Counted from the stretch's first letter, positions 6,980 to 16,199 are shown. The stretch: DNA of 33,018 nucleotides from Gammaproteobacteria bacterium (GCA_028293765.1 JAQGOG010000115.1:1-33018), one strand, 5' to 3'. Notes: a model not told the origin generated them from the sequence alone. Numbers and translations: made by a program.

Positions 6980-9139
6980 TTACAGAGCGAACTGAAAATG
7001 GGCGCGGACGGTGCGAGGTACACCCGGGTGCACGACGTAGTCAGGCCGCGGCGACGCTTCATTCTGCAATCGTGAGACGTAGTAGTACTCGATGTCGTTC
7101 CACTTGACGTCGAAGAGGTTGAAGACATCGACCGCAAACGACCATTTCCCGGGGCGCTGATAGCCGAATTGCAGGTCGAACGTGGTGTATGCCGGGGATT
7201 TCGCGCTGTTGTCCTCCACGAGCGGCGATTCGCCGAAATGCCGCGCCTTGAGGGTCCCGAACCACCCGGATGGATGCTGTGCGGTAATTCCGGCATCGAT
7301 CACATTAGTCGGACTGTTGGCAATGTAGCGCCCGGTGATCCCGATTTGTTGCGGGCACGGATGATTGGCGGCTGCGTTGCCGCAGCCGAGGTCGTCCGGA
7401 TCCACGTTCTCGTCAAAGCGCGCTCGCGAGAAGGCGGCGTTCAGATCGGCGCTCAGCCATTCGTTGATTCGAAACGTATTGCCCCATTCAACGCCGGTAC
7501 GGGTCGTCGCTCCGCTCGGTGAAGTCACACCCGCATCGCCGCTGAAGGTGAGCTCGCTCTTCAGCTTCAGCAAAAACACATCCAGCGTGGTATTCCAGCG
7601 AGGCAGGGGCTCACGGGACAGCCCAATCTCAGCGCTGACGGCACGGGTCAGTGGCGTAACGGGTGACGCATTCGGACTCGCGCCGCTGCGCGTAACACCG
7701 CGCGCATCGTTGCTGTGGTACCCCTCCGCCAGGGTGATGAAATACGAAGTCTTGTTCCACGGGCCCAGGATGATGCCGAGCTTGGGGCTGAAGATGTTGG
7801 CGCGCGCGTCACCGGTGTTGCAACCGAGCGGGTCGCTGTCGACGTTGCAGCTGCCATCGGCGTTCCGCATCTTGTCCTTCACCCTGAAGCTGAATTCGTC
7901 TTCACGGAGCCCGAGGACAGTACGCACGCCGCTGCGCCACTGTGTACTGTTCTCGAAGTACACGGCTCCGTTGGACTCCAGGACGCTGGCATTTTGTTTC
8001 GTGAACAGGTACTGCCGCTGAACGGTAGCGTCAATGGAAACGTTGCGGATGTCATCTACTCGTGCCTGTACGCCAAGGAGATTCGAGGTCGGCAGCCCCA
8101 ACAGCGTACTGAACCAGGTCTTCGATCCTTTCAAACCGTAGACGATGCGATCGTCATGCTGGAACAGCTGGTCGCCGTTGACCGGATCCTGCAGGTAGTA
8201 CGTAAAGGTCGACCACAGGTCGAGCTTGTATCGGATCACGTACGCCGAGAACTGCGCCTGGTCGGCCTGGCTGCGCCGCACGCGGTTGAACGAGAGGCTC
8301 GAGCGGCTCGATTCGCCCCCATCGGAAGAATTCAGGCTACCGAAGCGGCCTATGACGCCTGCGTCGATGGCATGCTCGGGCACCTGGTCGGTCGAATTCC
8401 ACTTGCCCGAATAGGCCATCGCGGTGACGCTAAAGAAGTCGTCAGCCGTGCCGCGGTGATAGCGCAGCACGCTGTTCAGCCGGTGGTAATCATCCGGTCG
8501 ATCGGAGGGACCATCGTTGCGATAGACGTCTCCCGCTCCAAGCAGGGTTCCGCCGCCGAGCGCCGTGGATCCGAGCAGCAAACCGCGACGGTACCCGTCG
8601 GCTCCGAAACCGAGGGTCGCGGTGTCTCGCACTTCATTCAGCAGGTCCATGCGCACGGCGCCCGCTGTCGCGAAATCACCCTCATCGGCGTAGTACGGCC
8701 CCTTCTTGAAGTGGAGATCGCTGACCAGCTCCGGGATCAGAAAATTGAGATCGGTATAGCCCTGGCCATGAGCATGCGTCGGCATGTTGATCGGCATGTC
8801 GTCGACCTCAGTCGCGAGATCCGTGCCGTGATCGAGGTTGAAGGCGCGCAGGAAATACTGATTCGCCTTACCCTCGCCCGAGTGCTGTGTCACGATGAGA
8901 CCCGGAACGTTCTCGAGCACCGCTCCAGGCCGCAGCAGCGGCTGACTGGCAAGCTGCTCCTGACTCACGTCACCCGATGAAGCGGCGGTCATGTTGCTGA
9001 CCCCTGTCGCGATGACCGTCACTGTTTCGACCCTTGCCGCGGTGATGTCGTAGTCGTCCGCACCACGTGCAACAAGTGCGCTTCCACCCATAAGGGTCAT
9101 GGCAATCCATTGCCGGACGACCGCATAACGACCCCTCAT
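6980..9139 (-). CDS. TonB-dependent outer-membrane receptor (HAHGQGY type)
   Basis: The product is 719 aa from ATG 9139, chosen over an in-frame ATG at 9229 because GGGGAGG lies immediately upstream and a signal peptide follows (RQWIAMTLMGGSALVARGAD). The TonB box region reads VETVTVIATG. The plug domain contains VLENVPGLIVTQHSGEGKAN, FLRAFNLDHGTDLA and the hallmark PTHAHGQGYTDLNFLIPEL. The rest is a beta barrel ending in a C-terminal Phe-x-Phe-Ala-Leu. The plug is that of a widespread receptor subgroup whose ligand I cannot name. The His-rich motif may face the ligand. A Cys pair (GSCNVDSDPLGCN) sits in an external loop. It is divergent from the cobalamin riboswitch and btuB. Transport is energised by the TonB-ExbBD complex, which is not in this window. 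Confidence 0.88.
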   Translation of the reverse strand: MRGRYAVVRQWIAMTLMGGSALVARGADDYDITAARVETVTVIATGVSNMTAASSGDVSQEQLASQPLLRPGAVLENVPGLIVTQHSGEGKANQYFLRAFNLDHGTDLATEVDDMPINMPTHAHGQGYTDLNFLIPELVSDLHFKKGPYYADEGDFATAGAVRMDLLNEVRDTATLGFGADGYRRGLLLGSTALGGGTLLGAGDVYRNDGPSDRPDDYHRLNSVLRYHRGTADDFFSVTAMAYSGKWNSTDQVPEHAIDAGVIGRFGSLNSSDGGESSRSSLSFNRVRRSQADQAQFSAYVIRYKLDLWSTFTYYLQDPVNGDQLFQHDDRIVYGLKGSKTWFSTLLGLPTSNLLGVQARVDDIRNVSIDATVQRQYLFTKQNASVLESNGAVYFENSTQWRSGVRTVLGLREDEFSFRVKDKMRNADGSCNVDSDPLGCNTGDARANIFSPKLGIILGPWNKTSYFITLAEGYHSNDARGVTRSGASPNASPVTPLTRAVSAEIGLSREPLPRWNTTLDVFLLKLKSELTFSGDAGVTSPSGATTRTGVEWGNTFRINEWLSADLNAAFSRARFDENVDPDDLGCGNAAANHPCPQQIGITGRYIANSPTNVIDAGITAQHPSGWFGTLKARHFGESPLVEDNSAKSPAYTTFDLQFGYQRPGKWSFAVDVFNLFDVKWNDIEYYYVSRLQNEASPRPDYVVHPGVPRTVRAHFQFAL

Positions 9140-9380
9140 CTGCCTCCCCGTGAGGCGCCGCCGATAAGCGCCAGCACCAAGTGTAGCCGCCTCGTATGAC
9201 CCTTTTGATAAAGCATCGTACGCCGGCACCGCCCGACCGGATGCAGCGATGGCGCGAGAATTCGCGGCTGTATCTCGGTACGGCGCGCTATTTCAGGCAG
9301 AGGGTGGTGCGTGGACGTGGCGGTGGCGCTTGCCATCCGGCGTTGACCCGTCCCCGGTATCGGGTATGATCCCCGCCACG

Positions 9381-9540
9381 CGCAAGGTTCCCGCAAGGGA
9401 TTTAAATCGGAACGCGGTGTGAAACCGCGGCTGCCCCCGCAACTGTAACCGGCGAGCGAACGTCCATGAATCCACTGAGGCCTGAAGCCTTGGGAAGGAG
9501 GGCGCGAGCCACGACCCGGAAGCCAGGACACCCGCCTCGC
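9381..9540 (+). promoter_or_regulatory. Cobalamin (B12) riboswitch
   Basis: The region carries the conserved blocks of the adenosylcobalamin-type aptamer in order. A GGTTCCCGCAAGGGA-type 5' part is followed by a GCGGTGTGAAACCGC stem-loop, then CTGCCCCCGCAACTGTAACCGG, CCACTGAGGCC, TGGGAAGG, a GCGCGAGCC stem and the 3' block CCCGGAAGCCAGGACACC. Cobalamin binding is expected to repress the downstream btuB gene. The 160 nt between the aptamer and the start codon form the expression platform, which ends in a hairpin that buries the ribosome-binding site (separate entry). Confidence 0.95.
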
Positions 9541-9676
9541 GCCGTCGTCCTGTTACCGGCCGGGGTGCGCTGATAACTGCGGGGGAAACCGTCGCGACGA
9601 CAGTGTTGGAGTCGTCGTGGCGAGGCCTTCGGTTGAACACCAGTTACACAAGTGACCGTGTGCCTTCGCATGCCGG

Positions 9677-9697
9677 CTCCTGGGTCCAAACCAGGGG
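9677..9697 (+). promoter_or_regulatory. Ribosome-binding-site hairpin of btuB
   Basis: CTCCTGG (9677-9683) can pair with CCAGGGG (9691-9697) over 7 bp with one G-U pair and a 7-nt loop. The 3' arm contains the AGGGG Shine-Dalgarno of the GTG start at 9704. It is therefore a good candidate for the translational switch of the riboswitch. Confidence 0.5.
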
Positions 9698-9703
9698 AAC
9701 CTC

Positions 9704-11596
9704 GTGCGCAAAGCTTCATTTCTCTCGATAGCCGCTCCTTTCGCCCTTGCCGTATCTGCGGGGGCCGCGAGCGCCGCTGACGAAGGCACCGCGGATACAG
9801 TCGTCGTCACCGCGACTCGCATCCCCACTCCGGAAGTGGAAGTCGCCAGCAGCATCACGGTCATCACCGCCGACGAGATTGCTGCGAAGCAGAGTCAAAC
9901 GTTGCCCGACGTGCTGAAGGATGTCCCGGGCCTCAACCTCGTGCAGTCAGGCGGCCCTGGCGGCCAAGCCACCCTGTTCATGCGCGGCACTAATTCGAAC
10001 CACACCAAGGTCCTGGTCGACGGCATCGACGTCGGCGATCCGAGTAGCACCGGCGGAGCGTTCGACTTCGGCCAGTTCCTGACCCAGGACATCCAGAAAG
10101 TCGAAGTGCTGCGTGGGCCGCAAAGCGGCCTTTACGGCTCCGATGCCATCGGTGGCGTGATCAACATCATCACCAGAAGCGGCTCGGGCCCGGCGCAGTT
10201 CAGCGCCAGTGCCCAGGGCGGCTCATTCAACACGTTCAATCAGGCCGGCGCAGTCAGTGGCTCGGTCGACAGATTTCACTACAGCGCGAACCTGGAGCAC
10301 TTCCATTCCGGTACGACGCCAGTCACGCCCCTGAATCTGCTCGCGCCTGGCGAGCGGCGCAACGACGATTACTACGACAATCTCACCGCGTCGACCAAGC
10401 TCGGATTGGACCTGACCCAGCACCTCGATCTCGGCCTCGTCGCGCGGTACACGGACACGCATCTACGCCTCACCGGCGATGATTTCAGCACCTTTCCGTC
10501 AACGCCGGATGCGCAGCAAAGCGCCAACAACACGCGCCAGTACTACACCCGCGGCACGGGCCACCTCGTCGCGTTCGACGGCGCACTCGATCAGACCGTG
10601 GGCGTAGCGTACAGCAACGTCAAGTCGCTCGATTTCAGTCCTCACGGGGCCCCGATCGATTACTCCGGTGAGCGCGTCAAGCTCGACTGGCAGGGAAACG
10701 TGCGGCTCGCGAACGACGAAACACTCGTTCTTGGCGCCGAGCACCAGCGGGACGAAATACGCGTGCCAGTCTCGGCCAGCACGACGATCGACTCGGGCTA
10801 CGCCGAGCTGCAATCGGCTTTCGGTGACCACATCTTCAACACGCTCAGCGTCAGATATGACGACAACGACCGGTTTGGCGGCAAGGTGACCTATCGGATC
10901 GCGCCGGACTACCTCATCAGGTCTACGGGAACCAAGCTCAAGGCCAGTCTCGGGACCGGATTCAAGGCTCCTACGCTCGATGAGATGTTCCACGATTACC
11001 CGGACTTCGGCTTCTTCGCGAACCCGAATCTGAAGCCGGAAAGCAGCGTCGGCTATGACGTTGGTTTCGAACAGACGGGGCTCGGCGGGGCGCTCAACTT
11101 CGGAGTGACCTGGTTTCGTAATAGCGTCAGGAATCTGATCGCGGACAACGCGGCCTTCACCTCGTACGCCAACGTGGGCCGCGCCGTTACCGATGGCGTA
11201 GAGAGTTTCGTTGCCTGGCAACCCGTCAAGACGCTCACTCTGCGAGCGGATTACACCTTCACCGAGGCCAACGACGAGATTCTCCACCAGGAATTGCTGC
11301 GGCGGCCGAAGCATAAAATCTCTTTGAACGCTGCCTGGCAGGCGAACACTCATCTCTCGCTCAATGCCACCGTGCTCGCGCTGAGCTCATGGATCGATGG
11401 CAATCGAGATTTCTCGATTCCACGGTTCGAGGCTCCCGGGTATACGACGGTGGACGTCGCTGCCAACTACGACATCACGAGCAGGCTGGCGATCTTCGGC
11501 CGCGTCAATAACCTTCTCGACCGACGCTACGAAAACCCCACCGGCTTCCTCCAGCCCGGTCGGGGCGCGTTCGCTGGCATGAAGCTGAAGCTTTAG
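9704..11596 (+). CDS. btuB: BtuB-type vitamin B12 TonB-dependent receptor
   Basis: This is a 630-aa outer-membrane receptor with a signal peptide (about residues 1-24, ending ASAADE). It starts at GTG with AGGGGA 6-7 nt upstream. The TonB box reads DTVVVTATR at about residue 31. The plug shows LPDVLKDVPGLNLVQSGG, LFMRGTNSNHTKVLVDGI and VEVLRGPQSGLYGSDAIGG, as in BtuB proteins. The barrel ends NNLLDRRYENPTGFLQPGR and a C-terminal hydrophobic strand. The cobalamin riboswitch directly upstream is strong support for B12 uptake as its role. Neighbours are a divergent TonB receptor and a convergent diguanylate cyclase. No btuCDF or cobalamin-synthesis gene is in the window, so the inner-membrane part must be elsewhere. 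Confidence 0.9.
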   Translation: MRKASFLSIAAPFALAVSAGAASAADEGTADTVVVTATRIPTPEVEVASSITVITADEIAAKQSQTLPDVLKDVPGLNLVQSGGPGGQATLFMRGTNSNHTKVLVDGIDVGDPSSTGGAFDFGQFLTQDIQKVEVLRGPQSGLYGSDAIGGVINIITRSGSGPAQFSASAQGGSFNTFNQAGAVSGSVDRFHYSANLEHFHSGTTPVTPLNLLAPGERRNDDYYDNLTASTKLGLDLTQHLDLGLVARYTDTHLRLTGDDFSTFPSTPDAQQSANNTRQYYTRGTGHLVAFDGALDQTVGVAYSNVKSLDFSPHGAPIDYSGERVKLDWQGNVRLANDETLVLGAEHQRDEIRVPVSASTTIDSGYAELQSAFGDHIFNTLSVRYDDNDRFGGKVTYRIAPDYLIRSTGTKLKASLGTGFKAPTLDEMFHDYPDFGFFANPNLKPESSVGYDVGFEQTGLGGALNFGVTWFRNSVRNLIADNAAFTSYANVGRAVTDGVESFVAWQPVKTLTLRADYTFTEANDEILHQELLRRPKHKISLNAAWQANTHLSLNATVLALSSWIDGNRDFSIPRFEAPGYTTVDVAANYDITSRLAIFGRVNNLLDRRYENPTGFLQPGRGAFAGMKLKL

Positions 11597-11642
11597 AACG
11601 GGGCGGCCGAGGCTCGCCCGGTACCGGCGTTACGACAGCGGC

Positions 11643-13157
11643 TCACAGGATGCGGCAGCAGTTGCGGCCATCGGCTTTGGCCCGATAGAGTGCACGGTCC
11701 GCGCGGTCGAAGATGGTTTCCGGAGTATCATCGCCGCAGAACGTGGTAATACCGCAGGAAGCCGTGACGGCGACCGGTTTGTTGTGGAAATGGAATCCCA
11801 TGTTCGCAATTCCAACACGCATCTTGTCCGCCGCCGGGCACGCCTGGTCGGCGCCGGTGCCGATCAGGATCATCACGAATTCCTCGCCGCCGTACCGTGC
11901 GACGAAGTCGGTGCCGCGCACATGCTGCGCCAGGTGTTGTGCGATCACTCGCAGGACTTTGTCCCCGGCGCTGTGTCCGTAGGCGTCGTTGATTTCCTTG
12001 AACCTGTCTATGTCCCACGCGAGAACGCTCACGGGTGTGTTGTCCCGCTGCCAGCGCGTGAATTCATGCCTGATGCGGTCATCGTAGGCGGCGCGGTTCG
12101 GTATGCCTGTCAGCGCATCGATCATCCGCAGCGACTGCTCCTCCTGCAGGCTCTTGTGCAACCCGTGGATTTCGCGCTCCAGGTCACCCACCCGCATGCG
12201 CATGCGCTGCGTGCGATCTAGTTGCGAGGAGACGCGCACCCCTTCGCGGGCGCGAAACTCCTGAAGATGATCACTGATGATTGCGAGACGGCCGGCCACG
12301 CGGGCACGCAGCGCCCCAAGATCCTCGGCGCGCTGCACATCGGTATTCAGACTGCGGACTTCATTCATGACCAGGAGGTCGAGCTGCTGATTGCTCGTCT
12401 GCGCGTTCTTTTGGTCAAGTGCCTCGCCCGCGAGATGGTTTGCGATCTCCTCGAGACGCACGTCCATCTGCTGCAGCAGTTCCTCAATCTCGCGCCTCTC
12501 TCGCATCAGGGTGGCGCGCTGCTCGCCTACGAGCCTCGCTACGCGTTCCAGACCCTCCGCAAATTCCTCTGCCGAAAGCTCTCCCTTCGAACGCTCGCAC
12601 AGATCGCCGAGCGCAGGCCGAAGCTCCGGCAACCGTGCGAGCCGCTCGAGCACTGCAACGATCACTGCCTGAACACGGGTATCCCGTTCGTCACGGTTCG
12701 CAGCTGGAGGTGCGGGGTCTGTGTCTGGTTCTCCGGCAAGCCTCGCAGGTTCGGAGTTTGCCGCGGCGCCCATTTGCATCGGCGACACCGGTGAGGTCAG
12801 CGCTCCCGGGCGAGGTGCCACCATTACGATGGGACGCTCCGCAGTATCATCCAAGGCCGCAATGGCACGCGACAGGGGCTCGAGTCTCGCCTCGATTTCG
12901 TCGTGTTCGGACCCTCCGCGAATCAGATCGCTCAGCCTCCGAAGCTCACCGTCGAGAGGCGCCGCGCGTCCGCGCGCCGCCAGGCACAACCTGCCGATGA
13001 GCAGACGCAGGGTGATCTCGAGCTTCCCCCAACGTGCCTCGCCCGCCTCGAGCTCGGCGAGGGCATCAAGATACTTTTGCCGCAAATCGACGTTTCGCTT
13101 CACCAAGTGCTCCCGCGCACCGTCGGGTAGCACTGAATGGCTAACCGTGGGCGGCAC
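11643..13157 (-). CDS. Diguanylate cyclase (GGDEF) with N-terminal coiled-coil domain
   Basis: The product is 504 aa from a GTG start. GTG 13103, which has GGGAG about 7 nt upstream, is a better-supported alternative giving 486 aa. The first 100 or so residues match the coiled-coil sensory domain found in many diguanylate cyclases (KYLDALAELEAGEARWGKLE). A long helical region with a polar linker follows. The GGDEF domain covers about residues 340-504: DALTGIPNRAAYDDR, the metal-binding DIDRFKEIND, active-site GGEEF at 423-427, and the inhibitory I-site RGTD at 414-417. It should make cyclic di-GMP with product inhibition, in the cytoplasm. There is no membrane segment and no EAL domain. It is convergent with btuB. 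Confidence 0.93.
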   Translation of the reverse strand: MPPTVSHSVLPDGAREHLVKRNVDLRQKYLDALAELEAGEARWGKLEITLRLLIGRLCLAARGRAAPLDGELRRLSDLIRGGSEHDEIEARLEPLSRAIAALDDTAERPIVMVAPRPGALTSPVSPMQMGAAANSEPARLAGEPDTDPAPPAANRDERDTRVQAVIVAVLERLARLPELRPALGDLCERSKGELSAEEFAEGLERVARLVGEQRATLMRERREIEELLQQMDVRLEEIANHLAGEALDQKNAQTSNQQLDLLVMNEVRSLNTDVQRAEDLGALRARVAGRLAIISDHLQEFRAREGVRVSSQLDRTQRMRMRVGDLEREIHGLHKSLQEEQSLRMIDALTGIPNRAAYDDRIRHEFTRWQRDNTPVSVLAWDIDRFKEINDAYGHSAGDKVLRVIAQHLAQHVRGTDFVARYGGEEFVMILIGTGADQACPAADKMRVGIANMGFHFHNKPVAVTASCGITTFCGDDTPETIFDRADRALYRAKADGRNCCRIL

Positions 13158-13324
13158 TTCAGTTAGCGGAAAAAGGACTAAGGTCTTAAGAAGTCCTGCG
13201 TGGATTTGTCGTCAGAATCGGTACTGCGTCACAACTCGGGACCCCTGCTTGGAGGCCCGAGCGCCACCGGACGCGCGTTCCCGGCGCCAGGAGTGCCCTC
13301 GAAGCTACCGAGCCGCAGGACTCC

Positions 13325-13867
13325 TCAGCTCTTCTCCAGCTCAACTTCCAGTGCCACGAGAAAGCGCGACACCATGTTGTATGTCGCAATGACACCCACG
13401 AGTTCGACGACATGCCGCTCATCGCTCAGCGCGGACCGTACGCTGGCGAACGTCTCATCGCTCACTCGGACGTAGCGTGTCATCTCCAGGGTGAGCCGCA
13501 TCACCGCCCGCTCGACCGCGTCGAACAAAGATTCATCTTTGCTGGCCGCCTCGAACCGTCGTAGCGCATGCAGCTGGGCGCCAGTGCCGCCGGCGCGCCG
13601 AAGCTCCGGCGCGTGCTGTTCGAACTCGTACTCGGCCCCGTTCAGAATGCCCACACCGCAGATCGCCAACTCGCGCAGCTTCTGGTCCAGTTCGAGCTCC
13701 GCTCGCACTGCCCCGTGATGACTGTTCCAACCGCGGGCAAACGGCGGACTGTTGAGCAGCAGACGATCGAGGTTGAGCAGCCCGCCCGCGCGGCGGCCCT
13801 CGATCTGCGCCACGAGATCCTTCTCGGCGCGGATTTGTTCTGGGCCAACGTATCGGACACGACTCAC
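13325..13867 (-). CDS. Carboxymuconolactone decarboxylase-family protein
   Basis: The product is 180 aa from a GTG that begins 2 bp after the TGA of the upstream FAH-family gene. A longer in-frame start would lie inside that gene and its extra residues look non-coding. The AhpD/CMD-like core is visible as FARGWNSHHG, LDQKLRELAICGVGILNGAEYEFEQHAPELRRAG. The redox CxxC of AhpD is absent. Instead it has the EYEFEQH pattern of the large non-redox subgroup, in which Glu and His line the pocket. The C-terminal half is helical. Close coupling with the FAH-family gene suggests joint action in ring-cleavage product breakdown, though the substrate is unknown. Confidence 0.85.
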   Translation of the reverse strand: MSRVRYVGPEQIRAEKDLVAQIEGRRAGGLLNLDRLLLNSPPFARGWNSHHGAVRAELELDQKLRELAICGVGILNGAEYEFEQHAPELRRAGGTGAQLHALRRFEAASKDESLFDAVERAVMRLTLEMTRYVRVSDETFASVRSALSDERHVVELVGVIATYNMVSRFLVALEVELEKS

Positions 13868-13869
13868 GG

Positions 13870-14907
13870 TCAACTCACTTGCACGACTGGATTCGTCAAA
13901 GTCCCGATGTCTTCGATCACGACCGAAACAGGACCGCCGAGCCTGTTGAGATCGATGTTCTGTATCGCACCCCCGCCAGTGGATTTCGCGAGCGCCGTGC
14001 CCATCGAGACGATGTCGCCCGGCCATAGCGTGAGATAACTGGACAGGAAAGCGAGCACTTCCGGGATCTTATGGGTCAGATTCGCTGTGTTGTCTTCCGT
14101 CACCAGCCGGTCCTTGTGCAGACAGCGGACGCCGAGGCCATGCGGATCCGCAATCTCGTCCTTCGTCACGATCCAGGGGCCCATGCACGCGAAGGTGTCG
14201 GTGCACTTATAGCGGCCTGGATAGCTTACCCACGTGTCGACGTACTCGATTTGTCCCGGATCGTCGCCTTTCGGATGGATAGCGCGGTAATGAAAGGAGT
14301 CCTCCCCACGCATCGTAGGCGAGGTGATGTCATTGTGAATCGTGTAACCGAAGACGTAGTCGTAAGCATCCTGCGCGCGTATGGACTTTGCCGTCTTACC
14401 GATGACCACGGCAAGCTCCGGCTCCGGATGAGTACGACCGTACTGCGGTTTGCACTCGATCGCGCCTCCATGGCCGACGAGCGCGCTCGCCGGCTTGGTG
14501 AACATGGCCGGATGCTTCGGGCCGCTCAGGATCCGATCGCTATTGGCGCTGTTGTTCAGGGCCAGGCAGCAAATCTTGGACGGCCGCCGAACGGGCGGCT
14601 GCCAGGTCACGCGGTCAGTGGAGAACCGCTCGATCGCGGCCCGATCGCCAGCCGTCAGATTTCTGGCGGCGAGATTCCCGGGCGTCGATTTCCCGGGCAG
14701 GGGTACGCCGGCCGCAAGTTGCACCGCAGCGCGCACATCCGTGAGCGTGAGGGTCTCACTCTCGATCAGCTCGAGCATCGTCCGCGGCACACCCTTGTCC
14801 GGCACACCGCTGGCGCGCAGTGCCGCGCCCAGATCGATCAGATCTCCCCCATCAAGGACTACCCCAATCCGGTCTTCGTCCGCTGCGCGGAAGCTCGCGA
14901 GTTTCAT
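13870..14907 (-). CDS. Fumarylacetoacetate hydrolase-family protein
   Basis: This is a 345-aa cytoplasmic enzyme of the FAH family (PF01557). These enzymes are Mg2+-dependent hydrolases, hydratases or decarboxylases acting on beta-diketo or 2-oxo acids from aromatic or sugar breakdown. Family marks are FTKPASALVGHGG, the metal-binding RTHPEPELAVVIGK, the loop DITSPTMRGEDSFH, and the C-terminal MGTALAKSTGGGAIQNIDL. The N-terminal 100 residues form the usual smaller domain. It is the first gene of a pair with the CMD-family gene. A 16-bp palindrome lies 22 bp upstream and may be its operator. The exact reaction cannot be read from the sequence. Confidence 0.88.
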   Translation of the reverse strand: MKLASFRAADEDRIGVVLDGGDLIDLGAALRASGVPDKGVPRTMLELIESETLTLTDVRAAVQLAAGVPLPGKSTPGNLAARNLTAGDRAAIERFSTDRVTWQPPVRRPSKICCLALNNSANSDRILSGPKHPAMFTKPASALVGHGGAIECKPQYGRTHPEPELAVVIGKTAKSIRAQDAYDYVFGYTIHNDITSPTMRGEDSFHYRAIHPKGDDPGQIEYVDTWVSYPGRYKCTDTFACMGPWIVTKDEIADPHGLGVRCLHKDRLVTEDNTANLTHKIPEVLAFLSSYLTLWPGDIVSMGTALAKSTGGGAIQNIDLNRLGGPVSVVIEDIGTLTNPVVQVS

Positions 14908-14929
14908 TCGATGGCGCCACTCGACTCAC

Positions 14930-14945
14930 CTGGACTTGAGTCCAG
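14930..14945. promoter_or_regulatory. 16-bp operator-like palindrome before the FAH-family gene
   Basis: CTGGACT-TG-AGTCCAG has perfect 7-bp arms and lies 22 bp upstream of the start at 14907, where a repressor would block transcription. A weak promoter (TTCATG-N17-TTAGAC on the minus strand) may overlap it. The regulator is not identified. Confidence 0.4.
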
Positions 14946-15074
14946 TCTAACGTAAACGTCGGGACATCATGAACGTAGCGGTCATTGGAAGCATCCAGAG
15001 ACTTACGGATATGAGCCGCGCCTCCTCCCCCAGCGACCGGCCGCCGCGGGAGAAGGTTGGCGGCAGCGACTCTT

Positions 15075-16199
15075 TCAGGCAAGCGCCAGCGTCTCGTCCG
15101 CGGCCATGCTCGCGAATCGATCCGCGGAACTCTGTTCCAACAGTCCATGGCGCTTGAGTTGAGCACGCACTACGTTGCGTGACAGGCCGAGGCGCCTGGC
15201 GGTCCGCACCTGATTGCGCTCGCAATGCTCGAATGCGGTGACGAGCAGCAGCCGTTCGATGGAGTGATGAATGGCCTCGCGGTTGCTCTGGAGCAAGCGG
15301 CGCAGGCCCGCGCCAACGGCATCGAATTCGTCGCCACAGGCATCTTCCGGCGCGCCGCCGGTTGCGGGGCCGGCAGCGAGGGCTGCCGCTTGCGGCAGCC
15401 GCAGATCGTCAGCTTCGAGCTCGCCGTTCTGGGACATGATCAACCCATAGTGCACGACGTTTTCGAGTTCACGGATGTTGCCGGGCCAGTCGTGGGCCAG
15501 CAGGACGGCCTCCGCGCCCGCCGACAGACCGACCTGCTCAAAGCCGGACTGCCGTCGGTACCCTTCGAGGAAATGGCGAGCGAGCGGCAGGATGTCGCCC
15601 CTTCGTTCGCGAAGCGGCGGTAGCCGTACCGAGGCCACGTTGAGCCGGTAGTAAAGGTCGCGCCGAAACTGGCGCGCCTCGACGGCCGGTTCCAGCTCCA
15701 CGTTCGTAGCGGCTATGAGTCGTACGTCCACTGAAACGGGTTTACGCGATCCGAGCCGCACCACCTGCTTTTCCTGCAATACACGCAGAAGCTTCACTTG
15801 CAGATACAGGGGCATGTCGCCGATCTCATCGAGGAACAGCGTGCCACCGTTCGCGGCCTCGAACCAGCCAGCGCGAGCCTGCTGCGCGCCGGTGAACGCA
15901 CCGGCCTCGTGCCCGAACAACTCCGCCTCCACCAGGTGCTCGCTGAACGCACCGCAATTAATGGCGACAAACGGGCCCTGGCGACGGCTGCTTTCGTGAA
16001 TATAACGAGCCGCGAGCTCCTTTCCCGTCCCGGTTTCTCCGACGATGAGCACCGAGGCTGCGGTGGGCGCGAGTCGCTCGAGTTGCCGCTGCACTGCCTG
16101 TGACTGGGGATCGCAGGAAACCAGCGCTTTCGCCCACGAAGAAGCCTTCGACTCGTGTGTGCCCGGAAAGGCCAGCAGCCTTGCCTTTGATTCGCTCAT
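15075..16199 (-). CDS. Sigma-54-dependent activator without receiver domain (SfnR-like)
   Basis: This 374-aa protein is a bacterial enhancer-binding protein. The AAA+ domain has Walker A GETGTGKE (54-61), the sigma-54-contacting GAFTGA (100-105), Walker B GTLFLDE (119-125) and the arginine-finger region FRRDLYYRLNV. A Fis-type helix-turn-helix lies near the C-terminus (RTARRLGLSRNVVRAQLKRHG). Only about 28 residues precede the AAA+ core, so there is no receiver, PAS or GAF domain. In this it resembles SfnR, a sulfur-metabolism activator controlled by its own synthesis level. Its gene follows the Cys-rich/YeiH/rhodanese genes on the same strand. The two sigma-54 promoter candidates at 18.6-19.0 kb make it the obvious regulator of that module. 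SfnR identity itself is unproven. Confidence 0.9.
   Translation of the reverse strand: MSESKARLLAFPGTHESKASSWAKALVSCDPQSQAVQRQLERLAPTAASVLIVGETGTGKELAARYIHESSRRQGPFVAINCGAFSEHLVEAELFGHEAGAFTGAQQARAGWFEAANGGTLFLDEIGDMPLYLQVKLLRVLQEKQVVRLGSRKPVSVDVRLIAATNVELEPAVEARQFRRDLYYRLNVASVRLPPLRERRGDILPLARHFLEGYRRQSGFEQVGLSAGAEAVLLAHDWPGNIRELENVVHYGLIMSQNGELEADDLRLPQAAALAAGPATGGAPEDACGDEFDAVGAGLRRLLQSNREAIHHSIERLLLVTAFEHCERNQVRTARRLGLSRNVVRAQLKRHGLLEQSSADRFASMAADETLALA

Noticed and set aside
7715..8980. Plus-strand open frame of 421 codons
   Set aside because: Antisense to the TonB receptor at 6980-9139, which has a full set of receptor motifs; the antisense product has none.
13868..14026. N-terminal extension of the CMD-family protein
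   Set aside because: It overlaps the end of the FAH-family gene, has non-coding-like residues, and a GTG placed 2 bp after that gene's stop gives the expected domain start.
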